In this document: positions 8,494 through 15,658 of the stretch, in pieces
Position numbering within the stretch: position 1 is the stretch's first letter
Layout of the letters: every line of letters begins with the position of its first letter
Source of the DNA: Tannerella sp.
Lineage (GTDB): Bacteria > Bacteroidota > Bacteroidia > Bacteroidales > Tannerellaceae
DNA length: 17,716 nt
Assembly: GCA_031261145.1 (NCBI GenBank)
Contig: JAISJX010000157.1
Location: forward strand, 1 to 17,716
Reading direction: 5' to 3'
Notes under the pieces: generated by a model
Seen by the model: only the letters and a program-made list of their open reading frames with translations
Databases searched by the model: none
What the model was told of the DNA's origin: nothing
Translations under genes and position numbers: made by a program

Positions 8494-9579
8494 CTATCTC
8501 TGTACTTTCACTTTACTGTTCTCCCTTAGCGTTTCATACCCGCGAACCACCAGGTTGTCGTTTTCGTTCAGCCCTTCCAGTATTTCCGCATTGGTTTCGT
8601 CTTCCAATCCGATTTTGATATTGCGCAACACAGCCGTATTCTTTTCAACAATATACACGAATTTCCGCTGACGGTTGGACTGGATGACCTCTTTCGGAAT
8701 GATAATAGCGCTATTCGCTTCATCCACAACAATGTCCGCTTTCACAAACATGCCCGGACGCAACAATAGCCTGTTGTTCTGAATCAGTATTTTGCCTTTG
8801 AATGTCCGCGTTTCCATGCTGATAGCCGGGGACAGTTCGCCGATGACGCCTTTCAGCGTATCGTCCGGCAGTGTATAATGGGTGATGTGAACAGGCTGAC
8901 CTGCTTTCACATACGAGATGGCGCTTTCCGGCAGATTCACATCCATATACATCTGTCCGTAATCCATAATACCGACCATCGGTTTGCCCTGTTCCACCTT
9001 CACATCCGTGGTATAGTGTGGCAGGTTCACGATGACGCCGCCGAAAGGCGCGGGCAATTCCATTTTTTCCAGGCTCAGCTTTGCACTTTCAACCTCGTGA
9101 CGGGCGTTTGTCACTTTGACCTCGGAGTTGCGCACATCAAACATGGTCACGCCGCCTTTTTCAAGCAACGCATTTTGTTTCGTCTGTTCCTGTTCGGCCA
9201 ATTCCAGGCTAAGCTCTTTGGAATCCATCGCGATATTGTTTTCATACTCTTTATCTTCCAGACGGATAATCACCTGTCCTTTCGATACTTTATCGCCTAA
9301 TTTAAACGGTTTGCCCGTAGCCGGATTCGTTTGGAGTTTGTAGGCTCCGCTCATCAGCGAGGCTAATTCCACACCATACGTGGGCTGAGCCGTCCCCGTC
9401 GTGTTAATCAACTTACTGATAGACCCTTTTTTCAATTCCTTGACAGTCACCGGCGAAGCGATGTCGTTTTGGGAATTTTGCGGCTGATTGTTACAACCGG
9501 CCAACAGAGGCGCAAACAGCAAAATCAGAAGCGCCGAACGCGGTACGTCAAATAATGTATTAACTAATGCAGATTTCAT
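8494..9579 (-). CDS. RND efflux periplasmic adaptor (membrane-fusion protein), lipoprotein, 361 aa
   Basis: This is the periplasmic adaptor that links the RND permeases to the outer-membrane channel. The N-terminus has an Arg, a hydrophobic stretch and a lipobox LLAGC with Cys29, so it should be lipid-anchored after cleavage. The following order is that of the MFP family: a first half of the lipoyl domain (about 68-110, 'GDKVSKGQVIIRLED'), an alpha-helical hairpin (about 112-172), a return lipoyl strand ('APFGGVIVN', 177-185), a beta-barrel (about 205-285, 'LRPGMFVKADIVV') and a membrane-proximal domain to the C-terminus. The hairpin is short (about 60 residues), as in many Bacteroidota adaptors. 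It sits between the TolC-like gene (35 bases upstream) and the first RND gene (10 bases downstream). The start has only AT-rich sequence before it and no Shine-Dalgarno sequence. It is the only adaptor visible for two RND permeases, so they probably share it. Confidence 0.96.
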   Translation of the reverse strand: MKSALVNTLFDVPRSALLILLFAPLLAGCNNQPQNSQNDIASPVTVKELKKGSISKLINTTGTAQPTYGVELASLMSGAYKLQTNPATGKPFKLGDKVSKGQVIIRLEDKEYENNIAMDSKELSLELAEQEQTKQNALLEKGGVTMFDVRNSEVKVTNARHEVESAKLSLEKMELPAPFGGVIVNLPHYTTDVKVEQGKPMVGIMDYGQMYMDVNLPESAISYVKAGQPVHITHYTLPDDTLKGVIGELSPAISMETRTFKGKILIQNNRLLLRPGMFVKADIVVDEANSAIIIPKEVIQSNRQRKFVYIVEKNTAVLRNIKIGLEDETNAEILEGLNENDNLVVRGYETLRENSKVKVQR

Positions 9580-9614
9580 CTTATTATTGTTTTTTGATTT
9601 TCAATTCTAAATTC

Positions 9615-11105
9615 TTAATTTTTAAACTCTTCCAGCGGTACAATCGCTACATCTTTTTCAAAATCGTAGAGCGACAATATCTTTATATTTAGCAACTCGA
9701 TTTTATAATTAATCTGCGCCTGCGCATACGCCATTTTTTTATTGGACAACTGCGTTTGGAACTGATTCATTTCCATACCGGTAATATCGCCTTCGCGGTA
9801 GCGGGTCTGGTTCAGGTCGTAGGTGAGTTGGGCGTTGGTCACGTTCTGCGCCGCAATTTCAATCTGCGTTCTCAGTTTCTGAAGATTCCGGCATACCTGA
9901 CGGATATTCAGCTCCACATCCACTCTTTCTTCGTGCGCATTCAAATCGTTCATTTCCATGGCTATTTTCTGTGCGCGGACACGCGCTTTGTTGGCGCCCC
10001 AATCGAAAATGGGGACTGACAGCGTAATGGAAACCCGCGGATTCTGTGTCGCATTATTGTATATATCACCAAATTGCTTATCATCGCCCGTCAGACCTAA
10101 GGAAAGCGAAATCTGCCCTTTGAATTTATTATCGTCTTTCGTTTGTATCAGTTGAAATTCAAGCAATTCCGACTGTATCTCCCGCTGGCGCAGTTCCAGC
10201 CGCGAACCCAAGCCGTGCGTAATCGCTTTTTCCTCATCAATCAAAATAGAATCCACCGCAATATTGGCGACGACGCTCAACTCTTCGTTTAGATCCATTC
10301 CCAGCGCTTTTTTCAACTGGTCTTTGGCGTCTTCGAGCGAAGCCAGGTTCTCTTCTACGGTGGAACGGGCTGTGGCTAAGTTCAGTTCCGCCTGAAAAAG
10401 CTCATCTTTGGCAGCCAAATCAGCTTCCACCTTGTCTTTGATTATCTCGTGACTTTTTTTTGCGTTTTCCAATTCTTCCCGGCTGATATCCAGATTATTC
10501 TGTGACATATAGACGGAATAGAACTGGTTGGTTATCAGCTTTTCCGTATTAAGCCGCTGCAAAGCGTAGTCAATATTGGCGTTTTCCAGGTCAAATTCGA
10601 TTTTTTTGAGCGCCATTTTGCGGGTATTATACGTGAAAACCGGCTGCACGAGTTGCAGGTAAAGGCTATTAGTGAACGCCTTGTTGTTATTCTTCACACC
10701 CTCGATTTCCGAATTATTATTCTGCCACAAAAACCGGTTATTCAATGAAAGGACGCCATCGGTGAGCAAGATAGGCTGGTCCACATGGAAAAGCCCTCCC
10801 GAACTGAACGATTCGTTGGTGTACCATTGCGAAAGCCGGTTATCAAACCGCCGGTCTTTGCTGTAATCGAGCGGCGATAAATCCAGCGAAAACCGGGATT
10901 TGAGAGAGGCGCGCTGGGCAATCAACAACTGTTTATGCTGCTCCAGATTCATCAGGGACGTGCGTATATTCGGGCTATTCGCTTGTGCGATATCCATTGC
11001 CTTTTCCATAGTCAGCAAGTGTTGCGCACCGGCAGGCAACGCCAGCATGCAGAGAATCGCCGCTATCCACATTCGTTTTTTTACAGGTAATCCATTTTTT
11101 CGCAT
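9615..11105 (-). CDS. TolC-type outer-membrane efflux protein, 496 aa
   Basis: This is the outer-membrane and periplasmic channel subunit of the pump. It has a Sec signal peptide (basic start, hydrophobic 13-24) with probable cleavage after Ala-Gly-Ala near residue 27. The mature protein shows the duplicated outer-membrane-factor pattern: long amphipathic coiled-coil helices (about 165-272 and 380-475) separated by beta segments ('LVQPVF' near 152 and 'VSITLSVPIFDWG' near 358-370). The typical C-terminal helix motif 'TRYREGDITGMEMNQFQTQL' is at 434-453. The length is normal for the family (about 430-500). The start has the best ribosome site of the operon, AAAAGGAGA 5 bases before the ATG, so this gene may be translated strongly. 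It lies 38 bases after the permease/M1-like gene and 35 bases before the adaptor gene, with no terminator in either gap. Confidence 0.96.
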   Translation of the reverse strand: MRKNGLPVKKRMWIAAILCMLALPAGAQHLLTMEKAMDIAQANSPNIRTSLMNLEQHKQLLIAQRASLKSRFSLDLSPLDYSKDRRFDNRLSQWYTNESFSSGGLFHVDQPILLTDGVLSLNNRFLWQNNNSEIEGVKNNNKAFTNSLYLQLVQPVFTYNTRKMALKKIEFDLENANIDYALQRLNTEKLITNQFYSVYMSQNNLDISREELENAKKSHEIIKDKVEADLAAKDELFQAELNLATARSTVEENLASLEDAKDQLKKALGMDLNEELSVVANIAVDSILIDEEKAITHGLGSRLELRQREIQSELLEFQLIQTKDDNKFKGQISLSLGLTGDDKQFGDIYNNATQNPRVSITLSVPIFDWGANKARVRAQKIAMEMNDLNAHEERVDVELNIRQVCRNLQKLRTQIEIAAQNVTNAQLTYDLNQTRYREGDITGMEMNQFQTQLSNKKMAYAQAQINYKIELLNIKILSLYDFEKDVAIVPLEEFKN

Positions 11106-11110
11106 ATATC

Positions 11111-11119
11111 TCTCCTTTT
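11111..11119 (-). promoter_or_regulatory. Strong Shine-Dalgarno site for the TolC-like gene
   Basis: On the minus strand this reads AAAAGGAGA, 5 bases before the ATG at 11105. It is the closest match to the anti-Shine-Dalgarno sequence of any start in the window. Most other starts here have weak or no such site, as is usual in Bacteroidota. It supports the chosen start, which also gives a proper signal peptide. Confidence 0.7.
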
Positions 11120-11143
11120 AATAATTAATTCTATTTCAACTTG

Positions 11144-14100
11144 CTATCGTTTTACAATTTTTACGGCATCGGCTGTCACCCGTCGCTCCTTCGTCTCATT
11201 GGTCAGTGTGATACGCACCGTATCCTTTCCGAAATAATAGGCGCCCAACCGTTCCCAACCATTCCCGGCGCGTTGCAGCTCAAGATAGGCGTCTTCGGTT
11301 TCCCCTTCGTATTGAATTTTGAAGTGATATTCCGCGCCATTGTTTCCCGAACGGTTCCGCCGGTTTTGATTCTGGTCTTTAAACAGATGATAATAAACCT
11401 CATAATTGCCGGCCGAAGGAACAGGCACTTTCCACGTAGCCGCATGATTGCCGCTGCCGCCTTTTACCACATAAGCGGAACGGATATTTTGTCCGTAAAA
11501 CCCAGGGTTGGTCGTCGCTGTCCATTGAATCGGCGCACGTCGCCACGAGGGCAAGTCCGAATAGCGAAACGCCGTATCCGTATTATTATTCAACCATTTG
11601 GGCAACAGACCCGTAACCACTTCTTTTGAAAGGAAGAAAAGCGAATCTTCGTTATCGACAATCACTTCTTCCGAAGGCAACGAGGAAAATTCGGCTACCG
11701 GATAATCGCCTTCCTTTTCGGCCGGTTCCCTGTTTTCCTGACGGATATTGTCCACCGGCTGCTCCACCGTAAACGGGATATTATCCGATATAATCGTGTT
11801 GCAGGCAACGCTTCTGGGCGCTTCGTCCCAGAACGTAACCACCTGTTTGCTTTGATGCGCTCCAACCCATAGATTCCGGTTGGTTCGCGGGTCGTTTTGC
11901 GCCTGCCCGTCGCCTAAACGGGTGATTATATTGACAATTCCATCATTATCGGACAGGTTGTTTATTGTGATTTTCAGCACATAAACATCCTTGCCTCTAT
12001 GCGAATAGCGGATAATTTCCGGCTTTTCGATGCTGTAAAAAGGCAAGAGTGTTGGTTGAAACCATTCCGTCAGCCTTGAACGCAAATCCGTCCGGCTCAA
12101 TGCGCCCAGCGTATCCAGGACTTCTTCAAACCGGACATTCCGGAACGTATTCCGGTTCAACAGCGCATAAACGGATTCACGGAAAGCGCTGATATCGGTA
12201 GTAAGTTCGGCCGGGGCAAACAACTGTTTCGCTTTCAGACGAATAACGCTACTCGATAATTCCCGGTATTCGTCATTGGCCAGCAAGTCTTTGAGGTTTT
12301 GTTTTTCCATCAATTGATTGGCTTTCTCATCGTTGGTCAATCCGCCGTTTCCCGCATTCCAATCGATGGTAACACCGCCTTCAAACACAATTGGCGAATT
12401 TCTTCTTGTCGGTGTATTCTTCTCTTCCTGTAGATAATATTCCACAATCCGGTTGGCTACCGGCCATTCGGAAGAAAAAATATTGTACCGGAAATTGTAG
12501 AGTTGCGGAAATAATGGAATCTGCTGGAGCGCATCCCTCAACACATTCATTTGCGCATCTTCCTCTGTTATGGATTGATTCCATCGTTTCCTTCTTTTTA
12601 TTTCATTTTCAAACTCAAACCAGCCCGTCCATAATTTTTCACTCACAAAAACCATTTCCGGCTGAACATTTTCCTTCGCCAACGACCAGGTGTGTGTATA
12701 GACAGAAAACTGGGCAGGTGCTTCCACAACAGAGAAACGTTTGAATGGATATTCCAAATGGTAGGTACGCTCGGTATTCTCCTTGTACTCACGGATAAGG
12801 GCGGGAATCGTATCCCGGATAGAATCGAAAGCCGCCGCATAATAGTCATGACCTTCAATAAACCGGAGTTCGTAGCTGATACCCTCCGTTTCAATGCGTT
12901 GCCGCATGTATTTGCCAATAACCAAACTGATTGCCTGCGCCGGATATTCCGGAATAAATGAGTATGAACCGTCTCCATTTTCCGTTTCTTCCCCTTGTGA
13001 TATCGGAACAAGCCCCGGTAATGGCTTCACATTCAGGTTAAATTGGCTAAAATAAATCTGTTGCCAATCCGGGCTTTCGCTGCTATAAGCCGTTCCCGGA
13101 CGGGGATACCAATACGTTTCCGGCGTAAACATCAGATAATCGGGCGTCTGAAAGCAATATTGCTTATCCGAACGGAGCGTGTTGGCAACATGGTAACTTT
13201 CCTGCAACAACTTGGCCGGGATATCCAAATAACAAAAAGCGTTATCCACTCGTCCACTGTATTTGATTGTAATACAGGCCGTATCACCTGCGGATAACTC
13301 TTTTCCAAAATCAACCAGCACAATCTGGCGCTCCCGTTCGTACTCCAATGCTTGTCCTGCTTCCCCGCTGATTTCCTGTATATTCAGTCCCGGATTCAGG
13401 CAAAAAGTAAAGACCGAAGCCGTGCTTAGTGCAATTCCCTGCATTTTCACTTCCGAGCGGAACGAATGAGGCTGTTGCTCAACGGAAATGTCGTATCGGT
13501 CGATAAACATTTTCGGCGAATGTACGTATTTGTTATTCAGTTCGGTATAGTGGCGGCGCATTTCATCTTCGCCGGTAATGGTGTGGACATGTTTGTACGC
13601 AAACCATCCGCTGATTCCCACCATGATGACGGAGAGCGCCAGCCATCCGTATTTACTCCGCGAGGTGTTTGCAAGCCGGGCGAAAAACGTAATGGTTACA
13701 AATATAAATGCCAGTCCGGCAAACAAATAGATTCCCCTGTGATTTAACAGCATCTCCGTGTTCGTAAAACCGACAATAGATGATTTGGCCAACGGGAGAA
13801 AATACGTCATATAATCGAACAGACTATAATATTTGTTTTCTAAATAAATGATTGAAAGCAAGATATAGCCCAACAAAAGAATAAAAGTAACCGCCTGGTT
13901 TTTCAGAACCGACATTAAAAAGGCGGAAAGCCCGATAATAAAGACTAATGTAGGAATGCTGATTAGGATGAAATAAATCGGGTAAGCGCTCCAGTCTATG
14001 GCAACATGAGGAGATGTAGCCGTACAAAACAGCGAAATACCCATAACCACCCCGTTCAGGAAGATAAATACCCGCAAATTTCCCCATAGTTTACCGAGTA

Positions 14101-14419
14101 CATACTCCGCATTGCTCAGCGGACGCACATAAAAGACCTCCGACGTATCTAATTTCTTGTCCCTTTTAAGAAAATCGGATGCAAGAAAGATAGCGGAAAT
14201 GGCTTGGAAGATATTCAATATCAACAGACTGAAATAGGGAATATTGGACGAAATCGCTTTATAGGCCCAGTCCATATCTCCCCAACACATAGCGATGTTA
14301 AAAATGGTGATAAAAAACAGGGACAAAAGCGCAAAAATCCGGAAGAACCAGCTCCTCATCAGTAGCTTGCTTTCGTACTTTGATACGGATTGTATATTGG
14401 ATATGAAAGACATACGCAT
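11144..14419 (-). CDS. ABC-2 type permease fused to a periplasmic M1-peptidase-like domain (no HExxH) and a golvesin-like C-terminal domain, 1091 aa
   Basis: This is an inner-membrane permease with a very large periplasmic tail. Numbered from the ATG at 14419, helices lie near 25-46, 58-81, 115-136, 146-170, 175-194, 230-249 and 258-275. Six fit an ABC-2 permease, and the seventh would put residues 276-1091 in the periplasm. About 300-800 resembles the M1 aminopeptidase (gluzincin) fold seen fused to ABC-2 permeases in Bacteroidota, but I find no HExxH zinc motif; the matching region reads VVEAPAQFSVYTHTW (564-578). The last ~110 residues look like a golvesin/xanthan-lyase-type beta domain ending ADAVKIV. 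It follows the ATPase stop by 7 bases, so the two likely form one transporter. An in-frame TTG at 14425 and an ATG at 14413 are alternative starts. The permease call is firm; the M1-like and golvesin calls are by pattern only. Confidence 0.85.
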   Translation of the reverse strand: MRMSFISNIQSVSKYESKLLMRSWFFRIFALLSLFFITIFNIAMCWGDMDWAYKAISSNIPYFSLLILNIFQAISAIFLASDFLKRDKKLDTSEVFYVRPLSNAEYVLGKLWGNLRVFIFLNGVVMGISLFCTATSPHVAIDWSAYPIYFILISIPTLVFIIGLSAFLMSVLKNQAVTFILLLGYILLSIIYLENKYYSLFDYMTYFLPLAKSSIVGFTNTEMLLNHRGIYLFAGLAFIFVTITFFARLANTSRSKYGWLALSVIMVGISGWFAYKHVHTITGEDEMRRHYTELNNKYVHSPKMFIDRYDISVEQQPHSFRSEVKMQGIALSTASVFTFCLNPGLNIQEISGEAGQALEYERERQIVLVDFGKELSAGDTACITIKYSGRVDNAFCYLDIPAKLLQESYHVANTLRSDKQYCFQTPDYLMFTPETYWYPRPGTAYSSESPDWQQIYFSQFNLNVKPLPGLVPISQGEETENGDGSYSFIPEYPAQAISLVIGKYMRQRIETEGISYELRFIEGHDYYAAAFDSIRDTIPALIREYKENTERTYHLEYPFKRFSVVEAPAQFSVYTHTWSLAKENVQPEMVFVSEKLWTGWFEFENEIKRRKRWNQSITEEDAQMNVLRDALQQIPLFPQLYNFRYNIFSSEWPVANRIVEYYLQEEKNTPTRRNSPIVFEGGVTIDWNAGNGGLTNDEKANQLMEKQNLKDLLANDEYRELSSSVIRLKAKQLFAPAELTTDISAFRESVYALLNRNTFRNVRFEEVLDTLGALSRTDLRSRLTEWFQPTLLPFYSIEKPEIIRYSHRGKDVYVLKITINNLSDNDGIVNIITRLGDGQAQNDPRTNRNLWVGAHQSKQVVTFWDEAPRSVACNTIISDNIPFTVEQPVDNIRQENREPAEKEGDYPVAEFSSLPSEEVIVDNEDSLFFLSKEVVTGLLPKWLNNNTDTAFRYSDLPSWRRAPIQWTATTNPGFYGQNIRSAYVVKGGSGNHAATWKVPVPSAGNYEVYYHLFKDQNQNRRNRSGNNGAEYHFKIQYEGETEDAYLELQRAGNGWERLGAYYFGKDTVRITLTNETKERRVTADAVKIVKR

Positions 14420-14426
14420 GGTCAAT

Positions 14427-15332
14427 TTAGGAAGTTATACGTTCAACGCCCCTGATATTCAGGTCGTTTTCCATGTAATACACATACGCATGCTCCAGAT
14501 TGGGCGGACAGGCTTCCGCCTGGAATCCAACTACCTCATCCGCAACCACCTGCACCTCCCACCCGGAATCGGACGGAATCGTCGTGATGATGGGATACCG
14601 TTTGTCCACTTCCGCCAATTCGTTGGCAGTGACCATAATCCGCCAGACCTTTCCCTCCGCCCGTTTCAGCATATCTTCCGGCGAACCGAAAAAAGAAACC
14701 TCACCTTTGTTCATCAGCGCCATGTTCTTGCAGGTGCTTGAAATATCGCCCACGATATGGGTGGACAGGATAATGGTCACATCCTCCTCGCTGACCTCCG
14801 ACAAAAGGTTACGGAAACGAATCCGCTCCTCCGGGTCCAAACCCGTGGTCGGCTCGTCCACAATGATCAGTTTAGGTCTGTGAATCAAGGCTTGTGCAAT
14901 TCCTAAGCGGCGTTTCATACCACCCGACAGTTTGTTGGCATACCGTTCGCGCACATCAAACAGCCCGACATTTTCGAGCATGGCATCCACCGCCTGTTTG
15001 CGTTGTTTCCGGCTGTTCATGCCCGACAAACGGGCGGCATAGTCCAGGAACTCATACGTTTTATATTTAGCAAAGAAGCGGAAATCCTGCGGCAGGTAAC
15101 CCAGGATTTTCCGTATTTCCTTCCGGTGTTTTTGCAAGTCATATCCGAAAATCTCCACTTTTCCCGCAGTCGGTTCCAGCAAGGCCACCAAAATACGCAT
15201 CAAAGTAGATTTTCCCGCGCCGTTAGGCCCCAACAGGCCAAACATACCGGTCGGTATCTCTAAATCAATCCCTTTCAATGCGTAATTCCCATTAGGAAAT
15301 ACCTTCGTCAGTCCCTGAATGGATATGCTCAT
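14427..15332 (-). CDS. ABC transporter ATP-binding protein (GldA/CcmA-like), 301 aa
   Basis: This is the cytoplasmic ATPase expected to power the permease encoded just downstream. All catalytic motifs are present: possible A-loop Phe12, Walker A GPNGAGKST 35-43, Q-loop Q82, signature LSGGM 135-139, Walker B LIIVDEP with D159 and E160, and switch His192. A C-terminal extension (about 215-301) ends with 'PPNLEHAYVYY', a tail it shares with the ATPase domain of the RND-ABC fusion ('KPNLEDAYLCL'). A 19-residue stretch around Walker A (GMFGLLGPNGAGKSTLMRI) is identical in the two, so they are paralogues. It is the first gene of the apparent operon. The ATG at 15332 lies behind a weak AGGAAAAG site and an AT-rich leader. 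The substrate is unknown, and the motility name GldA is not implied. Confidence 0.96.
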   Translation of the reverse strand: MSISIQGLTKVFPNGNYALKGIDLEIPTGMFGLLGPNGAGKSTLMRILVALLEPTAGKVEIFGYDLQKHRKEIRKILGYLPQDFRFFAKYKTYEFLDYAARLSGMNSRKQRKQAVDAMLENVGLFDVRERYANKLSGGMKRRLGIAQALIHRPKLIIVDEPTTGLDPEERIRFRNLLSEVSEEDVTIILSTHIVGDISSTCKNMALMNKGEVSFFGSPEDMLKRAEGKVWRIMVTANELAEVDKRYPIITTIPSDSGWEVQVVADEVVGFQAEACPPNLEHAYVYYMENDLNIRGVERITS

Positions 15333-15520
15333 ATTCTTTTCCTGTTATCTATTAAAAACTAAAAAACCATAGCTTTATTACACAAACCATCTTCTTTTTC
15401 TGCACTCAGACCATCTTTTGTTTTAGTGTCATACACAAATATGCCACAAAGAAAGATTAAACAATTTACATACGCAAATAAACTGATAAATTTAATATTT
15501 TTTAAGTTATGAACTTCGGC
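15333..15520 (-). promoter_or_regulatory. AT-rich leader and probable promoter region of the efflux operon
   Basis: These 188 bases hold no gene and are far richer in A and T than the flanking coding DNA. The best Bacteroidota-type promoter match on the minus strand is CATATTTG (15436-15443), 7 of 8 to the TAnnTTTG -7 consensus, with ATTG (15462-15465) 18 bases upstream in place of the TTTG -33 box. That is a partial match. Downstream of it is a near-perfect direct repeat, plus-strand CAGACCATCTT at 15407-15417 and CAAACCATCTT at 15383-15393, start-to-start distance 24, which could be an operator. I see no hairpin terminator for the upstream gene here. Confidence 0.4.
15383..15417 (-). repeat. 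Direct repeat pair in the operon leader (possible operator)
   Basis: Two 11-base copies, AAGATGGTCTG and AAGATGGTTTG on the minus strand, differ at one base and are 24 bases apart. A weaker third ATGGT lies at 15366-15370. They fall between the proposed promoter and the ATPase start. Direct repeats are typical targets of OmpR-type regulators, and the C-terminal remnant of a winged-helix regulator lies next to this region, but two short AT-rich copies could also arise by chance. Confidence 0.35.
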
Positions 15521-15658
15521 TTATTCCTTATTAGCAGTTAACCGGTAACCGGCGCCGTTAATAACCTTCAACGTAACATTCGGAATGGGGAACAGTTTGT
15601 TTTTTAGCCGTTTATAGTGTTTGTAAATCGTATTATCAGATACCGTAGCGATTATCCA
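15521..15658 (-). pseudogene. C-terminal remnant of an OmpR-type winged-helix DNA-binding protein
   Basis: A minus-strand frame ending in TAA at 15521-15523 reads VSDNTIYKHYKRLKNKLFPI, then NVTLKVINGAGYRLTANKE. This is the recognition-helix and beta-hairpin end of a winged-helix effector domain (family pattern: a helix ending in RLKNKL, then a closing GxGYRL). There is no plausible start codon with a ribosome site, and no receiver domain or N-terminal winged-helix part. Upstream of about 15658 the frame runs into the 3' end of the SLOG-SLATT gene in another frame and loses any family resemblance. The conserved part begins within a few bases of that gene's stop, which suggests a rearrangement that removed the 5' part. 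It probably once encoded a regulator of the downstream operon. It could also be a decayed gene of another winged-helix class. Confidence 0.7.

Noticed and set aside
11141..11629. Plus-strand frame of 162 codons over the end of the permease gene
   Set aside because: It lies opposite the golvesin-like region and shows no ribosome site or protein family. It is a shadow of the real frame.
14420..14425. TTG at 14425 as the start of the ABC-2 permease/M1-like protein
   Set aside because: It adds only two residues and has no ribosome site, while an ATG lies two codons further at 14419, 7 bases after the ATPase stop. The ATG at 14413 remains possible.
15541..15575. GC-rich partial palindrome (accggtaaccggcgcc) as a terminator of the SLOG-SLATT gene
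   Set aside because: It lies within the winged-helix remnant and encodes its conserved GAGYRL end. The inverted match is imperfect and no T-run follows on the minus strand.
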